Part shown: piece by piece, positions 53,046-63,257 of the stretch | Layout of the letters: the number at the start of each line of letters is the position of its first letter | How positions within the stretch are numbered: the stretch's first letter is position 1 | Source: Sporosarcina sp. BP05 | GTDB lineage: Bacteria; Bacillota; Bacilli; Bacillales_A; Planococcaceae | Reading direction: 5' to 3' | Length of the DNA stretch: 64,000 nt | Assembly: GCF_014282005.1 (NCBI RefSeq) | Contig: NZ_JACFTD010000005.1 | Span: 124,001-188,000, forward strand | Notes under the pieces: generated by a model | Database searches by the model: none | The model's input: the letters and a program-made list of their open reading frames with translations, nothing else | What the model was told of the DNA's origin: nothing | Made by a program: the position numbers and the translations under genes

Positions 53046-54455
53046 TTAAAACCAGTTTGTATGGAATGAGCCTTCTTTATCCTTACGTTCATACGTATGA
53101 GCACCAAAGTAGTCACGCTGTGCTTGAATTAGATTTGCAGGCAGATTTTCTGAACGATAGCTATCATAATAAGCAATTGCACTTGAGAATGATGGCACGG
53201 GAATACCCTGTTTAACTGCAACTGATACGACTTCCCGTAATGCAGATTGGTAACTTACTACAATTTCTTTAAAGTAACCATCTAACAATAAGTTTTCTAG
53301 ATTAGGGTCTTGATCATAGGCATCTTTAATATTTTGCAGGAATTGAGCACGGATAATGCAACCACCACGCCAAATCATCGCAATATCGCCATAGCGAAGA
53401 TTCCAGCCACTTTCTACAGATTGCGCGCGCATTTGTGCAAAACCTTGTGCGTAGGAACAAATTTTACTCATATACAATGCTTTTCTAACGGCTTCAATTA
53501 GTTCCTCTTTATTCCCTTCATAGCTGCCTACCTCAGGTCCAGCTAACACTTTACTAGCTCTGACACGTTCTTCTTTCATCGAAGAAATGCAACGTGCAAA
53601 TACGGACTCAGTTATTAATGGAAGTGGAACGCCTAAATCTAAGGCATTTTTACTTGTCCACATTCCTGTCCCTTTTTGGCCTGCTTTATCTAAAATAACA
53701 TCAACAAGTGGTTGACCTGTTTCTTCATCTTTCTTTGTAAAAATCTCGGCAGTAATGTCAATTAGGTAACTATCTAATTCACCTTTATTCCATTCTGAAA
53801 AGACTTCATGTAATTCTTGTGCATCCAGATCTAGGACATGCTTCAATATGAAATAGGCCTCTGCGATTAATTGCATATCGCCATACTCAATCCCGTTGTG
53901 TACCATTTTCACAAAATGTCCTGCACCATCAGGGCCAATATATGAACTACAAGATTCACCATCTACCCGTGCAGCAATCGCATCAAAAATAGGGGCAACT
54001 AGATCATACGCTTCTTTTTGGCCACCTGGCATAATCGAAGGGCCTTTTAGCGCACCTTCTTCACCACCAGAAACTCCTGTACCAATGAAATGGATGCCTG
54101 TTTTCTCTAATTCTTTGTTGCGGCGAATCGTATCTTCGTATAAAGTATTTCCTCCATCGATCAGGATATCGCCCTTTTTAAGATACGGCTGTATGGATGC
54201 AATTGTTGCATCTGTTGCTTGTCCTGCTTGAACCATTAGCATAATTTTACGCGGTACTTCCAATGAGTTAACAAATTCTTCAATACCCTTGGCACCGAAA
54301 AAGTTCTTGCCTACTGCTTCATTTCCCAAAAACTCATCTGTTTTTGCAGCTGTACGGTTGTAGACAGCAACAGAATACCCTCTACTTTCAATATTAAGCG
54401 CCAAGTTTTTCCCCATTACAGCTAAACCAATTACACCAATTTGTTGTTTCGACAT
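53046..54455 (-). CDS. gndA: 6-phosphogluconate dehydrogenase, NADP-dependent, decarboxylating
   Basis: Oxidises 6-phosphogluconate to ribulose-5-phosphate and CO2 in the pentose phosphate pathway. 469 residues: [17 protein letters not shown] with NRT at the end of strand 2 (NADP preference), the substrate-binding [27 protein letters not shown] with the catalytic Lys-His region, and the C-terminal HTNWF tail over the active site. ATG after AGAGGAAG. Monocistronic, next to an SDR remnant. Confidence 0.96.
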   Translation of the reverse strand: MSKQQIGVIGLAVMGKNLALNIESRGYSVAVYNRTAAKTDEFLGNEAVGKNFFGAKGIEEFVNSLEVPRKIMLMVQAGQATDATIASIQPYLKKGDILIDGGNTLYEDTIRRNKELEKTGIHFIGTGVSGGEEGALKGPSIMPGGQKEAYDLVAPIFDAIAARVDGESCSSYIGPDGAGHFVKMVHNGIEYGDMQLIAEAYFILKHVLDLDAQELHEVFSEWNKGELDSYLIDITAEIFTKKDEETGQPLVDVILDKAGQKGTGMWTSKNALDLGVPLPLITESVFARCISSMKEERVRASKVLAGPEVGSYEGNKEELIEAVRKALYMSKICSYAQGFAQMRAQSVESGWNLRYGDIAMIWRGGCIIRAQFLQNIKDAYDQDPNLENLLLDGYFKEIVVSYQSALREVVSVAVKQGIPVPSFSSAIAYYDSYRSENLPANLIQAQRDYFGAHTYERKDKEGSFHTNWF

Positions 54456-55135
54456 ATTATACTTCCTCTCTTTATCTACTATTTTTAACGATTTTATTCA
54501 ATTTAATGTATCTTAAAATGTAAAATAACTTATTGAATTTTCATAGTAAATATTTGTAAGCTACTTTTCTAGTAACCCCATATCCTTTGGTACTTTACTT
54601 TCTTCCTTTATTAGCGATGAATATATCACCAATAGAATCTCTATTTATAGTGATCTACACCTAGCAATATTACAGATAATCTTGTCAAATTCTCACCTTG
54701 TAAAATTTCCTTCTTCTTAAAATGGCTATATTAATCTGTAATTCTTTCGCTGTTCCAATCAATAATAAAAAGTCATCATTAATAAAGGTTTATATATTTA
54801 TCATCCTCTCATTTTTCTTTACGCTAATTATAATATTTTTAGTCGTTTAGATTAGCTTGCTCAGAAAACAATCTGAATAATCAACTACTATATATGATAG
54901 ATGTAAATGATTTACTTTACAAGATTTTATAGTTTAATTTCCAGTATTTTAAGAGTCTACACTCTTCTTTTGATATTTGTTTACTAGACAACCTCATCTC
55001 CAGCTAATTGAACCATTTCTTCAAACCCCACTATTTTAATAAATTCGGACATATGAGTTTGAATATTGCCTTAATGTATAGTACACTCAACTCAACTTAA
55101 TTAAATTAACTTATTAACTTTAGGGGGTAGCAAGT
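54456..55135. other. Long AT-rich intergenic region before galK
   Basis: About 680 bases, very AT-rich, no open frame with start signals. A short minus-strand stretch near 54985-55050 (MSEFIKIVGFEEMVQLAGDE) is open for 22 codons; it may be a gene relic. The galK promoter must lie near 55060-55110 (TATAGT at 55075-55080), but no clean -35 is seen. Confidence 0.4.
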
Positions 55136-56317
55136 TTGGCAAAACCAAATTTACTAGATGAATTTCAATCAATATTCAACGTTACCAAAATACCGCGTAT
55201 ATTTTTTGCACCAGGACGAATTAATCTAATTGGTGAACATACGGATTATAATGGTGGCCATGTGTTCCCCGCCTCAATTTCATATGGGACATACGCACTT
55301 GCTAACAAACGAGATGATCAAAAGTTACGTTTTTACTCGTTGAACTTCCCTTCTATTGGTACCATTGAATGTGATCTTGCTGATTTAGACTATAATGAAG
55401 CACATGATTGGGCGAATTTCCCTAAAGGTATGATTCAATGTATGAAGGAAAGTGGACTCAAAATAACGACTGGAATGGATATTTTATTTTACGGTGACAT
55501 TCCTAATGGTGCCGGGCTTTCCTCTTCTGCTTCTATCGAAATGGTCACTGGCGTCCTATTAGAAGGACTTTTCGAATTAAAAATTGATCGTGTACAGATG
55601 ATTCAACTTGGGCAAAAAGTAGAAAATGACTATATCGGCGTCAACAGTGGAATTATGGATCAATTCGCAATTGGTAAAGGTAAAAAAGGGCATGCCATTC
55701 TATTAAACTGTCAAACATTAGCTTACAACTATGCACCAATTGAGCTTAATGACCATGTAATTATAATCATTAATACCAATAAACAACGAACACTCGCTGG
55801 TTCAAAATACAATGAACGTCGTGCGGAATGCGAGCAGGCTTTGGCGAACATACAAACAGTTATCCAAATTAAGAGTCTTGGCGATTTGACGGAAGAACAA
55901 TTTGAACAACACAAACACCTTATTACTAATGAAACAAACCAAAAACGTGCAAAACATGCTGTCTATGAGAATCTGCGGACAGTTGAGGCCCTTCAGCAAT
56001 TACAACAGGGCAATTTAGAGACATTTGGGCGATTAATGAATGAATCACATACATCTCTTCAACTGGATTATGAAGTAACAGGCATCGAACTAGATACGAT
56101 TGTCCAAGCAGCATGGGATCAACCAGGGATTGTGGGTGCCCGCATGACTGGCGCCGGTTTTGGTGGGTGTGCGATTGCAATTGTTGAAATTGACAAAGTT
56201 GATAGCTTTAAGAACAATGTTAATAAAATCTATAGTGAAGAAATTGGTTATGAGGCATCATTTTACACCGCTACCATTGGTGACGGTGCACGAGAACTTA
56301 CTGAAGGAGTGTATTAA
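55136..56317 (+). CDS. galK: Galactokinase
   Basis: Phosphorylates galactose to galactose-1-phosphate. 393 residues of the GHMP kinase family: substrate loop GRINLIGEHTDYNGG (27-41), ATP loop PNGAGLSSSAS, and the C-terminal GARMTGAGFGGCAI. The start is TTG at 55136, with AGGGGGT eight bases upstream; no ATG is near. First gene of galKETM, whose genes touch or overlap. It would process galactose released by the GH36 enzyme. Confidence 0.97.
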   Translation: MAKPNLLDEFQSIFNVTKIPRIFFAPGRINLIGEHTDYNGGHVFPASISYGTYALANKRDDQKLRFYSLNFPSIGTIECDLADLDYNEAHDWANFPKGMIQCMKESGLKITTGMDILFYGDIPNGAGLSSSASIEMVTGVLLEGLFELKIDRVQMIQLGQKVENDYIGVNSGIMDQFAIGKGKKGHAILLNCQTLAYNYAPIELNDHVIIIINTNKQRTLAGSKYNERRAECEQALANIQTVIQIKSLGDLTEEQFEQHKHLITNETNQKRAKHAVYENLRTVEALQQLQQGNLETFGRLMNESHTSLQLDYEVTGIELDTIVQAAWDQPGIVGARMTGAGFGGCAIAIVEIDKVDSFKNNVNKIYSEEIGYEASFYTATIGDGARELTEGVY

Positions 56318-57322
56318 ATGAGTGTATTAGTTCTAGGTGGAGCTGGATATATCGGTTCACATGCGGTTTATCAGTTAATTGATCAACAGACGGACGTTGT
56401 AGTGATTGATAATCTACAAACTGGGCACAGAGAAGCTGTCCATCCCAATGCAACATTTTACGAAGGTGATATTCGAGATATCTCGTTTATGCGTAGCGTA
56501 TTTACCAATGAATCCATTGATGCAGTTGTTCATTTTGCAGCTAATTCCCTTGTTGGAGAATCTATGGAAAAACCACTGGAGTACTTTGATAATAACGTCT
56601 ATGGTACACAAGTATTACTGCAAGTAATGACAGAGTTTACTGTCAGAAAGATTGTCTTTTCATCCACGGCAGCTACTTATGGGGAGCCAGAATCTGTCCC
56701 AATTACAGAAGAGATGCCAACCAATCCGACAAGTACTTATGGGGAAACAAAACTGACGATGGAAAAAATGATGAAATGGTGCGAACAAGCCAATGGCATT
56801 CGCTATGTTGCATTACGCTATTTCAATGTGGCAGGTGCACGGGAATCTGGAGAAATCGGCGAAGACCATCATCCCGAAACACATCTCGTACCAATCATTC
56901 TCGAAGCAGCACTCGAACAACGGTCACATATCACTGTTTTCGGAGAAGATTATGATACACCTGATGGCACATGTATTCGTGATTATGTCCATGTAGAGGA
57001 CCTTATCAATGCGCATCTTTTAGCACTTAATTATTTAAACAATAACGGGAAAAGCGATATTTTCAATCTTGGCAGTAATCAAGGATTTTCAGTCAAAGAA
57101 ATGATTGATACAGCACGAGCAGTTACAGGTAAACAAATCCCTGAGAAATCAGGTGAACGACGAGCAGGTGATCCTAGTATCCTAATCGCAAGCTCTGATA
57201 AAGCTGCCACCCGATTAGGTTGGCAACCAACGCGAACTTCGATTGAAAAAATCATTCAAGATGCTTGGAACTGGCATGTCAATAATCCAAATGGTTACCA
57301 GAAGGATGTGACAGCTAAATGA
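56318..57322 (+). CDS. galE: UDP-glucose 4-epimerase
   Basis: Interconverts UDP-galactose and UDP-glucose with bound NAD. 334 residues: [26 protein letters not shown], the catalytic Tyr-Lys in [13 protein letters not shown] and [15 protein letters not shown]. The ATG follows the galK TAA without any gap, and an AAGGAG site is inside galK. Overlaps galT by four bases. Confidence 0.97.
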   Translation: MSVLVLGGAGYIGSHAVYQLIDQQTDVVVIDNLQTGHREAVHPNATFYEGDIRDISFMRSVFTNESIDAVVHFAANSLVGESMEKPLEYFDNNVYGTQVLLQVMTEFTVRKIVFSSTAATYGEPESVPITEEMPTNPTSTYGETKLTMEKMMKWCEQANGIRYVALRYFNVAGARESGEIGEDHHPETHLVPIILEAALEQRSHITVFGEDYDTPDGTCIRDYVHVEDLINAHLLALNYLNNNGKSDIFNLGSNQGFSVKEMIDTARAVTGKQIPEKSGERRAGDPSILIASSDKAATRLGWQPTRTSIEKIIQDAWNWHVNNPNGYQKDVTAK

Positions 57323-58797
57323 TCTACTCAGATATTAGAGGACTCATTCAAAAAGGTATCGAAGTGGGGCTAATCGATACCGCTGACCAGATTTATGTGA
57401 CGAACCAAGTACTTGCACTGCTCCATCTCGAATCTATGCCTACAGAAACTGAAGACACAACAGATGATTCAATTCCAAACCTGCTCGACAAAGTCATTGC
57501 CTATGCTACCGAAAACAATGTCATTGACAATGTTTTCGATGACAAGGAAATACTTTCTGCTACAATCATGAACTGCTTTGTGGCCAGGCCATCTGTTATC
57601 AATGAAGTTTTCCAAAAGAAATATAGTAACTCTCCAAAAGAAGCAACTGACTATTTTTTTGAATTAAGTAAAAACAGCAATTATATTCAGATGAACCGCA
57701 TCAAGAAAAACATCCATTTTAAAGCTGCAACAATCTATGGTGAAATGGATATTACCATTAACATGTCGAAACCCGAGAAAGACCCCGAACAAATCAAGAG
57801 AGAAAGCGAATTGAAACATGATGTTGATTATCCAAAATGTCTATTATGTATTGAAAACGAAGGATACGCTGGCCGGACAGGTTATCCAGCTAGAGCAAAC
57901 CATCGAATCATTCAAGTGCCACTTATAAATGAAAATTGGTATCTGCAATATTCACCTTATGTTTATTACAATGAACATAGTATTTTACTTGCTGAAGAAC
58001 ATCGTGATATGAAAATTGGTAGGGACACTTTTAAGCGGTTACTTACTTTTATAGAGAAATTCCCACATTATTTTATTGGTTCGAATGCCGATTTACCAAT
58101 TGTCGGTGGATCTATTTTGAGTCATGATCATTATCAAGCCGGGAGTTATGATTTCCCAATGGCAAAAGCAACAAATGCATTTTCGTTTGCCTTAGAAAAC
58201 TTTCCAAACATAACTGCATCTGTCCTGGAATGGCCGTTATCAACCATTCGCTTGCTGTGTGATGAAATTGAGCCATTGATTCTAGCAGCTGACCATGTCC
58301 TAACCACATGGAGACATTATAGTGATGAGGAAGCGGATATCAGAGCATTTAGTAATGATAGCCCACACAATACAATCACACCGATTGCACGAATGCGCGC
58401 TAACAAGTTTGAACTAGATCTTGTCTTACGCAATAATCGAACGACTGAAGAACATCCACTAGGGATTTTCCACCCCCATGCAGATGTCCATCATATTAAA
58501 AAAGAAAATATTGGACTTATTGAAGTAATGGGCCTCGCAGTATTACCAGCTCGCCTTAAAGATGAATTAGCTGAAATCAAGAAGTTTTTACTAGATCAAA
58601 CTAGTGCTGTAGCCCCCTATCATCAACAATGGGCAGAGCAAATGAAAGGTAACTATGGAGAATTGTTAAACCAGGAACAAATTGAACCCATTTTAGAAAA
58701 CGAACTTGGGATTAAATTCGCCAAAGTTCTTGGAGATGCAGGTGTTTTTAAAGTACAAAGTGAGTGTGAACGATTTATCAAAACTTTGAATAAGTAG
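57319..58797 (+). CDS. galT: Galactose-1-phosphate uridylyltransferase, Firmicutes type
   Basis: Exchanges galactose-1-phosphate with UDP-glucose. 492 residues, the long type 2 GalT family found in Bacillota (unlike the short E. coli type). Seen: [19 protein letters not shown], the [13 protein letters not shown] active-site region with His, and [22 protein letters not shown] overlaps galE (ATGA). Confidence 0.96.
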   Translation: MIYSDIRGLIQKGIEVGLIDTADQIYVTNQVLALLHLESMPTETEDTTDDSIPNLLDKVIAYATENNVIDNVFDDKEILSATIMNCFVARPSVINEVFQKKYSNSPKEATDYFFELSKNSNYIQMNRIKKNIHFKAATIYGEMDITINMSKPEKDPEQIKRESELKHDVDYPKCLLCIENEGYAGRTGYPARANHRIIQVPLINENWYLQYSPYVYYNEHSILLAEEHRDMKIGRDTFKRLLTFIEKFPHYFIGSNADLPIVGGSILSHDHYQAGSYDFPMAKATNAFSFALENFPNITASVLEWPLSTIRLLCDEIEPLILAADHVLTTWRHYSDEEADIRAFSNDSPHNTITPIARMRANKFELDLVLRNNRTTEEHPLGIFHPHADVHHIKKENIGLIEVMGLAVLPARLKDELAEIKKFLLDQTSAVAPYHQQWAEQMKGNYGELLNQEQIEPILENELGIKFAKVLGDAGVFKVQSECERFIKTLNK

Positions 58798-58809
58798 GTG
58801 GCTAGTCAG

Positions 58810-59847
58810 TTGAAAATAGTGACGCAAGATATTCTGAATAAATGGAAGTTGTATATACTAACAAATGATAATGGCATGAAAGTAAGCTTTTTGAATTTTG
58901 GTGGTATCATCACTGATATAAGCGTTCCAAACCGGCATAATCAACTTGAAAATGTGGTCCTTGGCTATAAAAATTATCTCGATTATGAAAAAAACTCGAA
59001 CTTCTTTGGCGCAATTATTGGTCGCGTTGCTGGAAGAATTCAAGATTCTTCATTCACTATCGAAGATCAAACATATACATTGGTAGCAAATGAAGGTGAC
59101 CATCATTTACATGGAGGTGATGGAGGATTCCATCAAGTAGTCTGGCAAACTACCCCCTTTCACACAGATGATAAAGTAGGCGTAAAATTAACCCATATGA
59201 GCTTAGATGGTGAAGGTGGATACCCTGGTACTATTGAGGTTTCCGTTACCTATACATTGACAAATAACAATGAGCTCATCCTTGATTATTCAGGGACATC
59301 CGACAAAACGACTGCGCTTACTATGACAAATCATTCCTATTTTAATTTAAATGGGAATTTAGCCGCTACGATTCACAACCACCATGTTACAATAGAGAGT
59401 AATGAATTCGTTGAACTTGATACGGACCTAATACCCACTGGTAAAAAGATCCATGTAGTGAATACACCATTTGATTTCCGAACTGAAAGGAAGCTTGTTG
59501 ACGGCATTAATTCCCTGTCAGCGCAAAATAGAGTTGCTAATCATGGCTATGATCATTACTTTATTCTCAAGCAAACTAACCAACCAAACATCTGTGTAAA
59601 AGAAGAAACGAGTGGCCGTGTTATGACGATTAAGACCACCCAACCAGGCGTCGTTATGTACACATCGAATACCCTTGAAGACGACCTTGAGTTAGCAGAA
59701 GGAAAATCAAAACCTTATTTAGGTGTCTGTTTTGAAACACAAGCTTCCCCTGCCTCCTTGCATCACGAGGGCTTACCACCAGTTATCTTAAGAGCTAATG
59801 GATTATATGAAAAGCAGACAGTGTTTTCATTTAGCATTGAGGGCTAG
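58810..59847 (+). CDS. galM: Aldose 1-epimerase (galactose mutarotase)
   Basis: Converts beta- to alpha-galactose for galactokinase. 345 residues: FGAIIGRVAGRI, the catalytic NHSYFNLNG, GYDHYF and the general-base Glu in PYLGVCFETQ. I take the TTG at 58810 as start, 8 bases after AGGTGG; a GTG at 58798 directly after the galT stop has no ribosome site. Last gene of the gal operon; no intrinsic terminator follows, only hairpin element copy 2. Confidence 0.93.
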   Translation: MKIVTQDILNKWKLYILTNDNGMKVSFLNFGGIITDISVPNRHNQLENVVLGYKNYLDYEKNSNFFGAIIGRVAGRIQDSSFTIEDQTYTLVANEGDHHLHGGDGGFHQVVWQTTPFHTDDKVGVKLTHMSLDGEGGYPGTIEVSVTYTLTNNNELILDYSGTSDKTTALTMTNHSYFNLNGNLAATIHNHHVTIESNEFVELDTDLIPTGKKIHVVNTPFDFRTERKLVDGINSLSAQNRVANHGYDHYFILKQTNQPNICVKEETSGRVMTIKTTQPGVVMYTSNTLEDDLELAEGKSKPYLGVCFETQASPASLHHEGLPPVILRANGLYEKQTVFSFSIEG

Positions 59848-59899
59848 TTTCACTTTATAAGGCAGGACTACTTATTATTGACTATATATTGAACAAATG

Positions 59900-60048
59900 A
59901 AAATCTATGTAACTGAGCGAAGGCGCCTATCAAGGGGTAGCCGTAGCCCTAAGACTAGCTGCGAAGCTGTTCGACTTAGGGCGGTGGGCATCCCCTAGCG
60001 CCGCAGCGAATTCAATGAAATTCTTTACTTCTACATATATAACTAAAA
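59900..60048 (+). repeat. Intergenic hairpin element, copy 2 (full length)
   Basis: The core (59916-60010) starts AGCGAAGGCGCC and ends TAGCGCCGCAGCG. GCCCTAAG pairs with CTTAGGGC, where copy 1 has GCCATAAG with CTTATGGC: a matched two-sided change. The downstream tail (ATTCAATGAAATTC then AT-rich) is also shared with copy 1. It lies about 12 bases before the oxidoreductase gene at 60061, same orientation. Confidence 0.85.
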
Positions 60049-60060
60049 GGGGGTATTACT

Positions 60061-61002
60061 GTGAAATTTGGAATTATCGGAACAAATTGGATTACAGATC
60101 GACTTATTAAAGCAGCTAAAGAACATCCCGAGTTTAGCATAGGGGCAGTTTACTCAAGGACTGAGGATACAGGGAGAGCGTTCGCAGAGAAACATAATAT
60201 CGAACATGTGTATACAGATATGATAGAAATGTTTCAAAGTGGTAATATTGAAGCTGTTTATATTGCATCGCCCAATGCGTTTCATGCAGAACAAAGTATT
60301 TTGGCAATGAAAAACGGCATTCATGTACTTTGCGAAAAACCAGCAGTCACTTCCTTAAATGAAATGGATCAAGTAATTAAAGCATCTGAAGAACATCAAG
60401 TAACCTATATGGAAGCTATGAAATCCACAGTTACACCTACATTTCTCAACTTGAAAGAGCACCTAGCTAAGATTGGCCCACTCCGCCGATTCGTATTTCA
60501 TTATAATCAATACTCCTCGCGTTACGATAAATACAAAGCAGGTATTATAGAAAATGCTTTTATACCAGAACTGGGGAATGGTGCAAAAACGGACTTAGGC
60601 GTTTATTGCATCGCACCTATTATTCATCTAGTCGGTGAACCTAAATCTGTACTCAAAAACACTTATTTACTATCCACTGGTGCAGATGGCCAAGGAAGTA
60701 TGATCTTAAATTACGATGAATTTGAAGCTGTTATTATGTACTCCAAAATTTCAGATTCCTATTCCCAAAATGAAATACAGGGTGAGAATGGTGTCATCGA
60801 AATCGATAAAATCAGTGATCCGAAACAAATTATGATCAAATACAAAGACGGTCAAACTGAAGATATTTCTGTTAAGCATGAATTTGATTCTATGTACTAT
60901 GAGGTCGAAGAGTTTATAAAATGCGTGAAAAACAAACAGATACAATCTACAATTAATACGCATGAAATTTCTCGCAGTGTGACTAAAGTTCTTACTTTAT
61001 AA
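60061..61002 (+). CDS. Gfo/Idh/MocA family oxidoreductase
   Basis: 313 residues: N-terminal Rossmann fold (KFGIIGTNWITDRLI), IEAVYIASPNAFHAEQ and the family lysine in HVLCEKPAVTS, then the C-terminal beta sheet domain. A sugar or polyol NAD(P) oxidoreductase; substrate unknown. GTG start with AAGGGGG seven bases upstream. It stands alone between copy 2 of the hairpin element and a two-way terminator, convergent with the next oxidoreductase. Confidence 0.92.
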   Translation: MKFGIIGTNWITDRLIKAAKEHPEFSIGAVYSRTEDTGRAFAEKHNIEHVYTDMIEMFQSGNIEAVYIASPNAFHAEQSILAMKNGIHVLCEKPAVTSLNEMDQVIKASEEHQVTYMEAMKSTVTPTFLNLKEHLAKIGPLRRFVFHYNQYSSRYDKYKAGIIENAFIPELGNGAKTDLGVYCIAPIIHLVGEPKSVLKNTYLLSTGADGQGSMILNYDEFEAVIMYSKISDSYSQNEIQGENGVIEIDKISDPKQIMIKYKDGQTEDISVKHEFDSMYYEVEEFIKCVKNKQIQSTINTHEISRSVTKVLTL

Positions 61003-61003
61003 A

Positions 61004-61053
61004 AAAAGGGTTGTGCAGTATGAATGTTGAATTCATACTGCACAACCTTTTTG
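61004..61053. terminator. Bidirectional terminator
   Basis: AAAGGTTGTGCAGTATGAAT and its perfect complement form a 20-pair stem with T-runs on both strands, between two convergent oxidoreductase genes. Confidence 0.9.
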
Positions 61054-61076
61054 GTTCAAATCTCTTTAATAGTACT

Positions 61077-62117
61077 TCAGAACTGTATCGCCCTCCCAGT
61101 TTCCGCAGATTCATAAATAGCATTCACGATTTTTTGAATGATCAGCCCCTGTTCAGGCGTACTTAATGGGGTCTTACCTTCCAAGCAACATTCTACAAAT
61201 TGATTGATTTCAAGTTGATGACCATTTACTTCTGGTAAATAAGCGGGAGTACTATCAATTAATGTGTTGTACTTCTCCTGATAAATTTTCAAAGGGAAAA
61301 TATCAGCTCCCCCTTTATTCCCCATCAGGGAAACCTGCATCGTCTCATCTTTTTCGACATTTGCAGCAAAAGCAGCTTCCAATGTTAAAGTGGCTCCATT
61401 TTTAAATGTCACCATACCAACAGCCATATCTTCTACTGTATAGTTTTCATAGTCCCAATCACCAAATAGCCCTACTCCTTTTTTATGGCCTATTTGTTGA
61501 TGTGTTTTCCCTAACACAACGTCAGGTTCTGGGTAGCCCATGAGATAGAGTGCGGTATCTAGCATATGAACGCCAATATCTATTAATGGGCCTCCGCCTT
61601 GTAATTCCTTATTCGTAAATACACCCCAACCTGGAATACCTCTTCTACGAATAGCGTGAACGCGCGCAGCGTAAATATCGCCCATTTCTCCCGCATCAAT
61701 AAATGATTTTGCAATTTCCACTTCAGGTCGATAGCGATAATGAAAGCCATACGTTAAAATTTTTCCAGACTCGCTAGCTGTTTTCGCCATCAATTGTGCT
61801 TCTTCCATAGTCATTGCCGGTGGTTTTTCGCACAACACATGACAACCCGCCCCGAGCGCAGCAATCGTAGCTTCCGCATGAAATTTATTAGGTATGCAAA
61901 CACTTACCGCATCTAATTCTACGTTTTCAAGCATTTCTTTATAGGAGGAAAAGACATAAGGAATTGTAAATTGTTCTGCAACTTGTTGTGCACGTTCCAC
62001 TATAACATCTGCTATTGCGACTATTTCTACCTCGTAGCCGCTGTTCAAATAATTAGGGATATGTACACCACTAGCAATTCCTCCAGCACCAATAATTCCA
62101 ACTCTTAATACACTCAT
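61077..62117 (-). CDS. Gfo/Idh/MocA family oxidoreductase
   Basis: 346 residues: LRVGIIGAGGIASGVHIPNY, AVSVCIPNKFHAEA, the lysine of HVLCEKPPAMT, and the C-terminal GGGPLIDIGVHMLDTALYLMG with the catalytic Asp-His pair, a better match to classical dehydrogenases of this family than the neighbour at 60061. Substrate probably a sugar or inositol derivative, judged from the isomerase gene upstream. A terminator separates it from that gene. Confidence 0.92.
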   Translation of the reverse strand: MSVLRVGIIGAGGIASGVHIPNYLNSGYEVEIVAIADVIVERAQQVAEQFTIPYVFSSYKEMLENVELDAVSVCIPNKFHAEATIAALGAGCHVLCEKPPAMTMEEAQLMAKTASESGKILTYGFHYRYRPEVEIAKSFIDAGEMGDIYAARVHAIRRRGIPGWGVFTNKELQGGGPLIDIGVHMLDTALYLMGYPEPDVVLGKTHQQIGHKKGVGLFGDWDYENYTVEDMAVGMVTFKNGATLTLEAAFAANVEKDETMQVSLMGNKGGADIFPLKIYQEKYNTLIDSTPAYLPEVNGHQLEINQFVECCLEGKTPLSTPEQGLIIQKIVNAIYESAETGRAIQF

Positions 62118-62210
62118 TCAAACCACTCTTTTCATTTTTGGATTACCTACAATTTGTTGTTGATCACCTGATACAGGTTTACTATATGAATACATGCATT
62201 AATTTAACCG

Positions 62211-62256
62211 TTAAAAAAGTTGCGTTGTATGAATATCAACCTCATACAACGCAACA
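62211..62256 (-). terminator. Terminator of the isomerase operon
   Basis: GTTGCGTTGTATGA / TCATACAACGCAAC, perfect stem followed on the minus strand by TTTTTTAAC, 11 bases past the stop of the isomerase gene. Confidence 0.88.
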
Positions 62257-62266
62257 TTTCTATTTA

Positions 62267-63235
62267 TTATACCCACCACATATCTGCAGGCTGATCTTTA
62301 ATCATTACAGATTTCAAATTAGTCACTGCACGTGAAAACCCTTCATCAACCGACATTAACGGATCTTCATGTTCGATACTTACAACATAATCATAGCCAT
62401 AGGTGCGTAATGCACTCATCATATCTGACCATTCTTGGATACTATGCCCACAGCCGACAGATCTAAATGTCCACGCACGTGTTTGCACATCACCGTATGC
62501 CTGCATATCTGTTAAGCCGTGCATATTCACATTGTCCTGGTCAATAAATGTATCTTTGGCATGGAAATGATGAATGGCATTTTCTTGCCCTAAAATTTTA
62601 ATAGCTGCGACCGGATCTATTCCTTGCCACCAAAGATGACTTGGATCTAAATTGGCCCCGATAGCGGGTGAAGTAGCTTCTCTTAATTTCAACAGGGTAT
62701 AGGGTGTATGTACTGAAAACCCACCATGAAGCTCAATCCCTATTTTCACACCGTGATCTTCCGCGAATTTCCCTTGTTCTTTCCAGTAAGGAATGAGTTT
62801 TTGTTCCCATTGCCAGTTATAGATATCCGAGTACTCTGTTGGCCATGGGGATATCGGCCAGTTTGAATGTGTTGAGCCCTCGTGAGATCCCGGTGTCCCC
62901 GAAAATGTGTTGACAACAGGTACATTTAATAACTGTGCTAGTTTAACAGTTTTCACGAATGTATTATGCGCATTTTGAGCAACTTGTTTATTTGGGGAAA
63001 CTGGGTTGCCGTGACAGCTGAAGGCACTAATCGTTAATCCGCGTGATTGGATTTTATCCAGATATTCCTTCCGCTTATCCTCACTTGCAAGTAGCTCATC
63101 TACATTACAATGAGCATCTCCTGGATAGCCGCCTGTGCCAATTTCAACGGCCTCTACACCCGCTTTTTTCACGTGATCCAGCATGTCTTCAAATGATTTT
63201 CCTGCAAATAAAACAGCAAATACGCCTAGTTTCAT
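62267..63235 (-). CDS. TIM-barrel sugar phosphate isomerase/epimerase (IolE/YcjR-like)
   Basis: 322 residues of the AP-endonuclease-2/xylose-isomerase-like family: KKAGVEAVEIGTGGYPGDAH, SAFSCHGNP, GIELHGGFSVHTPYT (metal Glu), GANLDPSHLWWQGID, HHFHAKDTF and VSIEHEDPLM supply the usual metal ligands. Substrate unknown; partners suggest an inositol- or keto-sugar pathway. ATG at 63235 with GGAGGT. A decayed close paralogue lies at 38684-38950. Cotranscribed with the oxidoreductase upstream (22-base gap). Confidence 0.92.
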   Translation of the reverse strand: MKLGVFAVLFAGKSFEDMLDHVKKAGVEAVEIGTGGYPGDAHCNVDELLASEDKRKEYLDKIQSRGLTISAFSCHGNPVSPNKQVAQNAHNTFVKTVKLAQLLNVPVVNTFSGTPGSHEGSTHSNWPISPWPTEYSDIYNWQWEQKLIPYWKEQGKFAEDHGVKIGIELHGGFSVHTPYTLLKLREATSPAIGANLDPSHLWWQGIDPVAAIKILGQENAIHHFHAKDTFIDQDNVNMHGLTDMQAYGDVQTRAWTFRSVGCGHSIQEWSDMMSALRTYGYDYVVSIEHEDPLMSVDEGFSRAVTNLKSVMIKDQPADMWWV

Positions 63236-63257
63236 GAATCGTACCTCCAATGGTTAG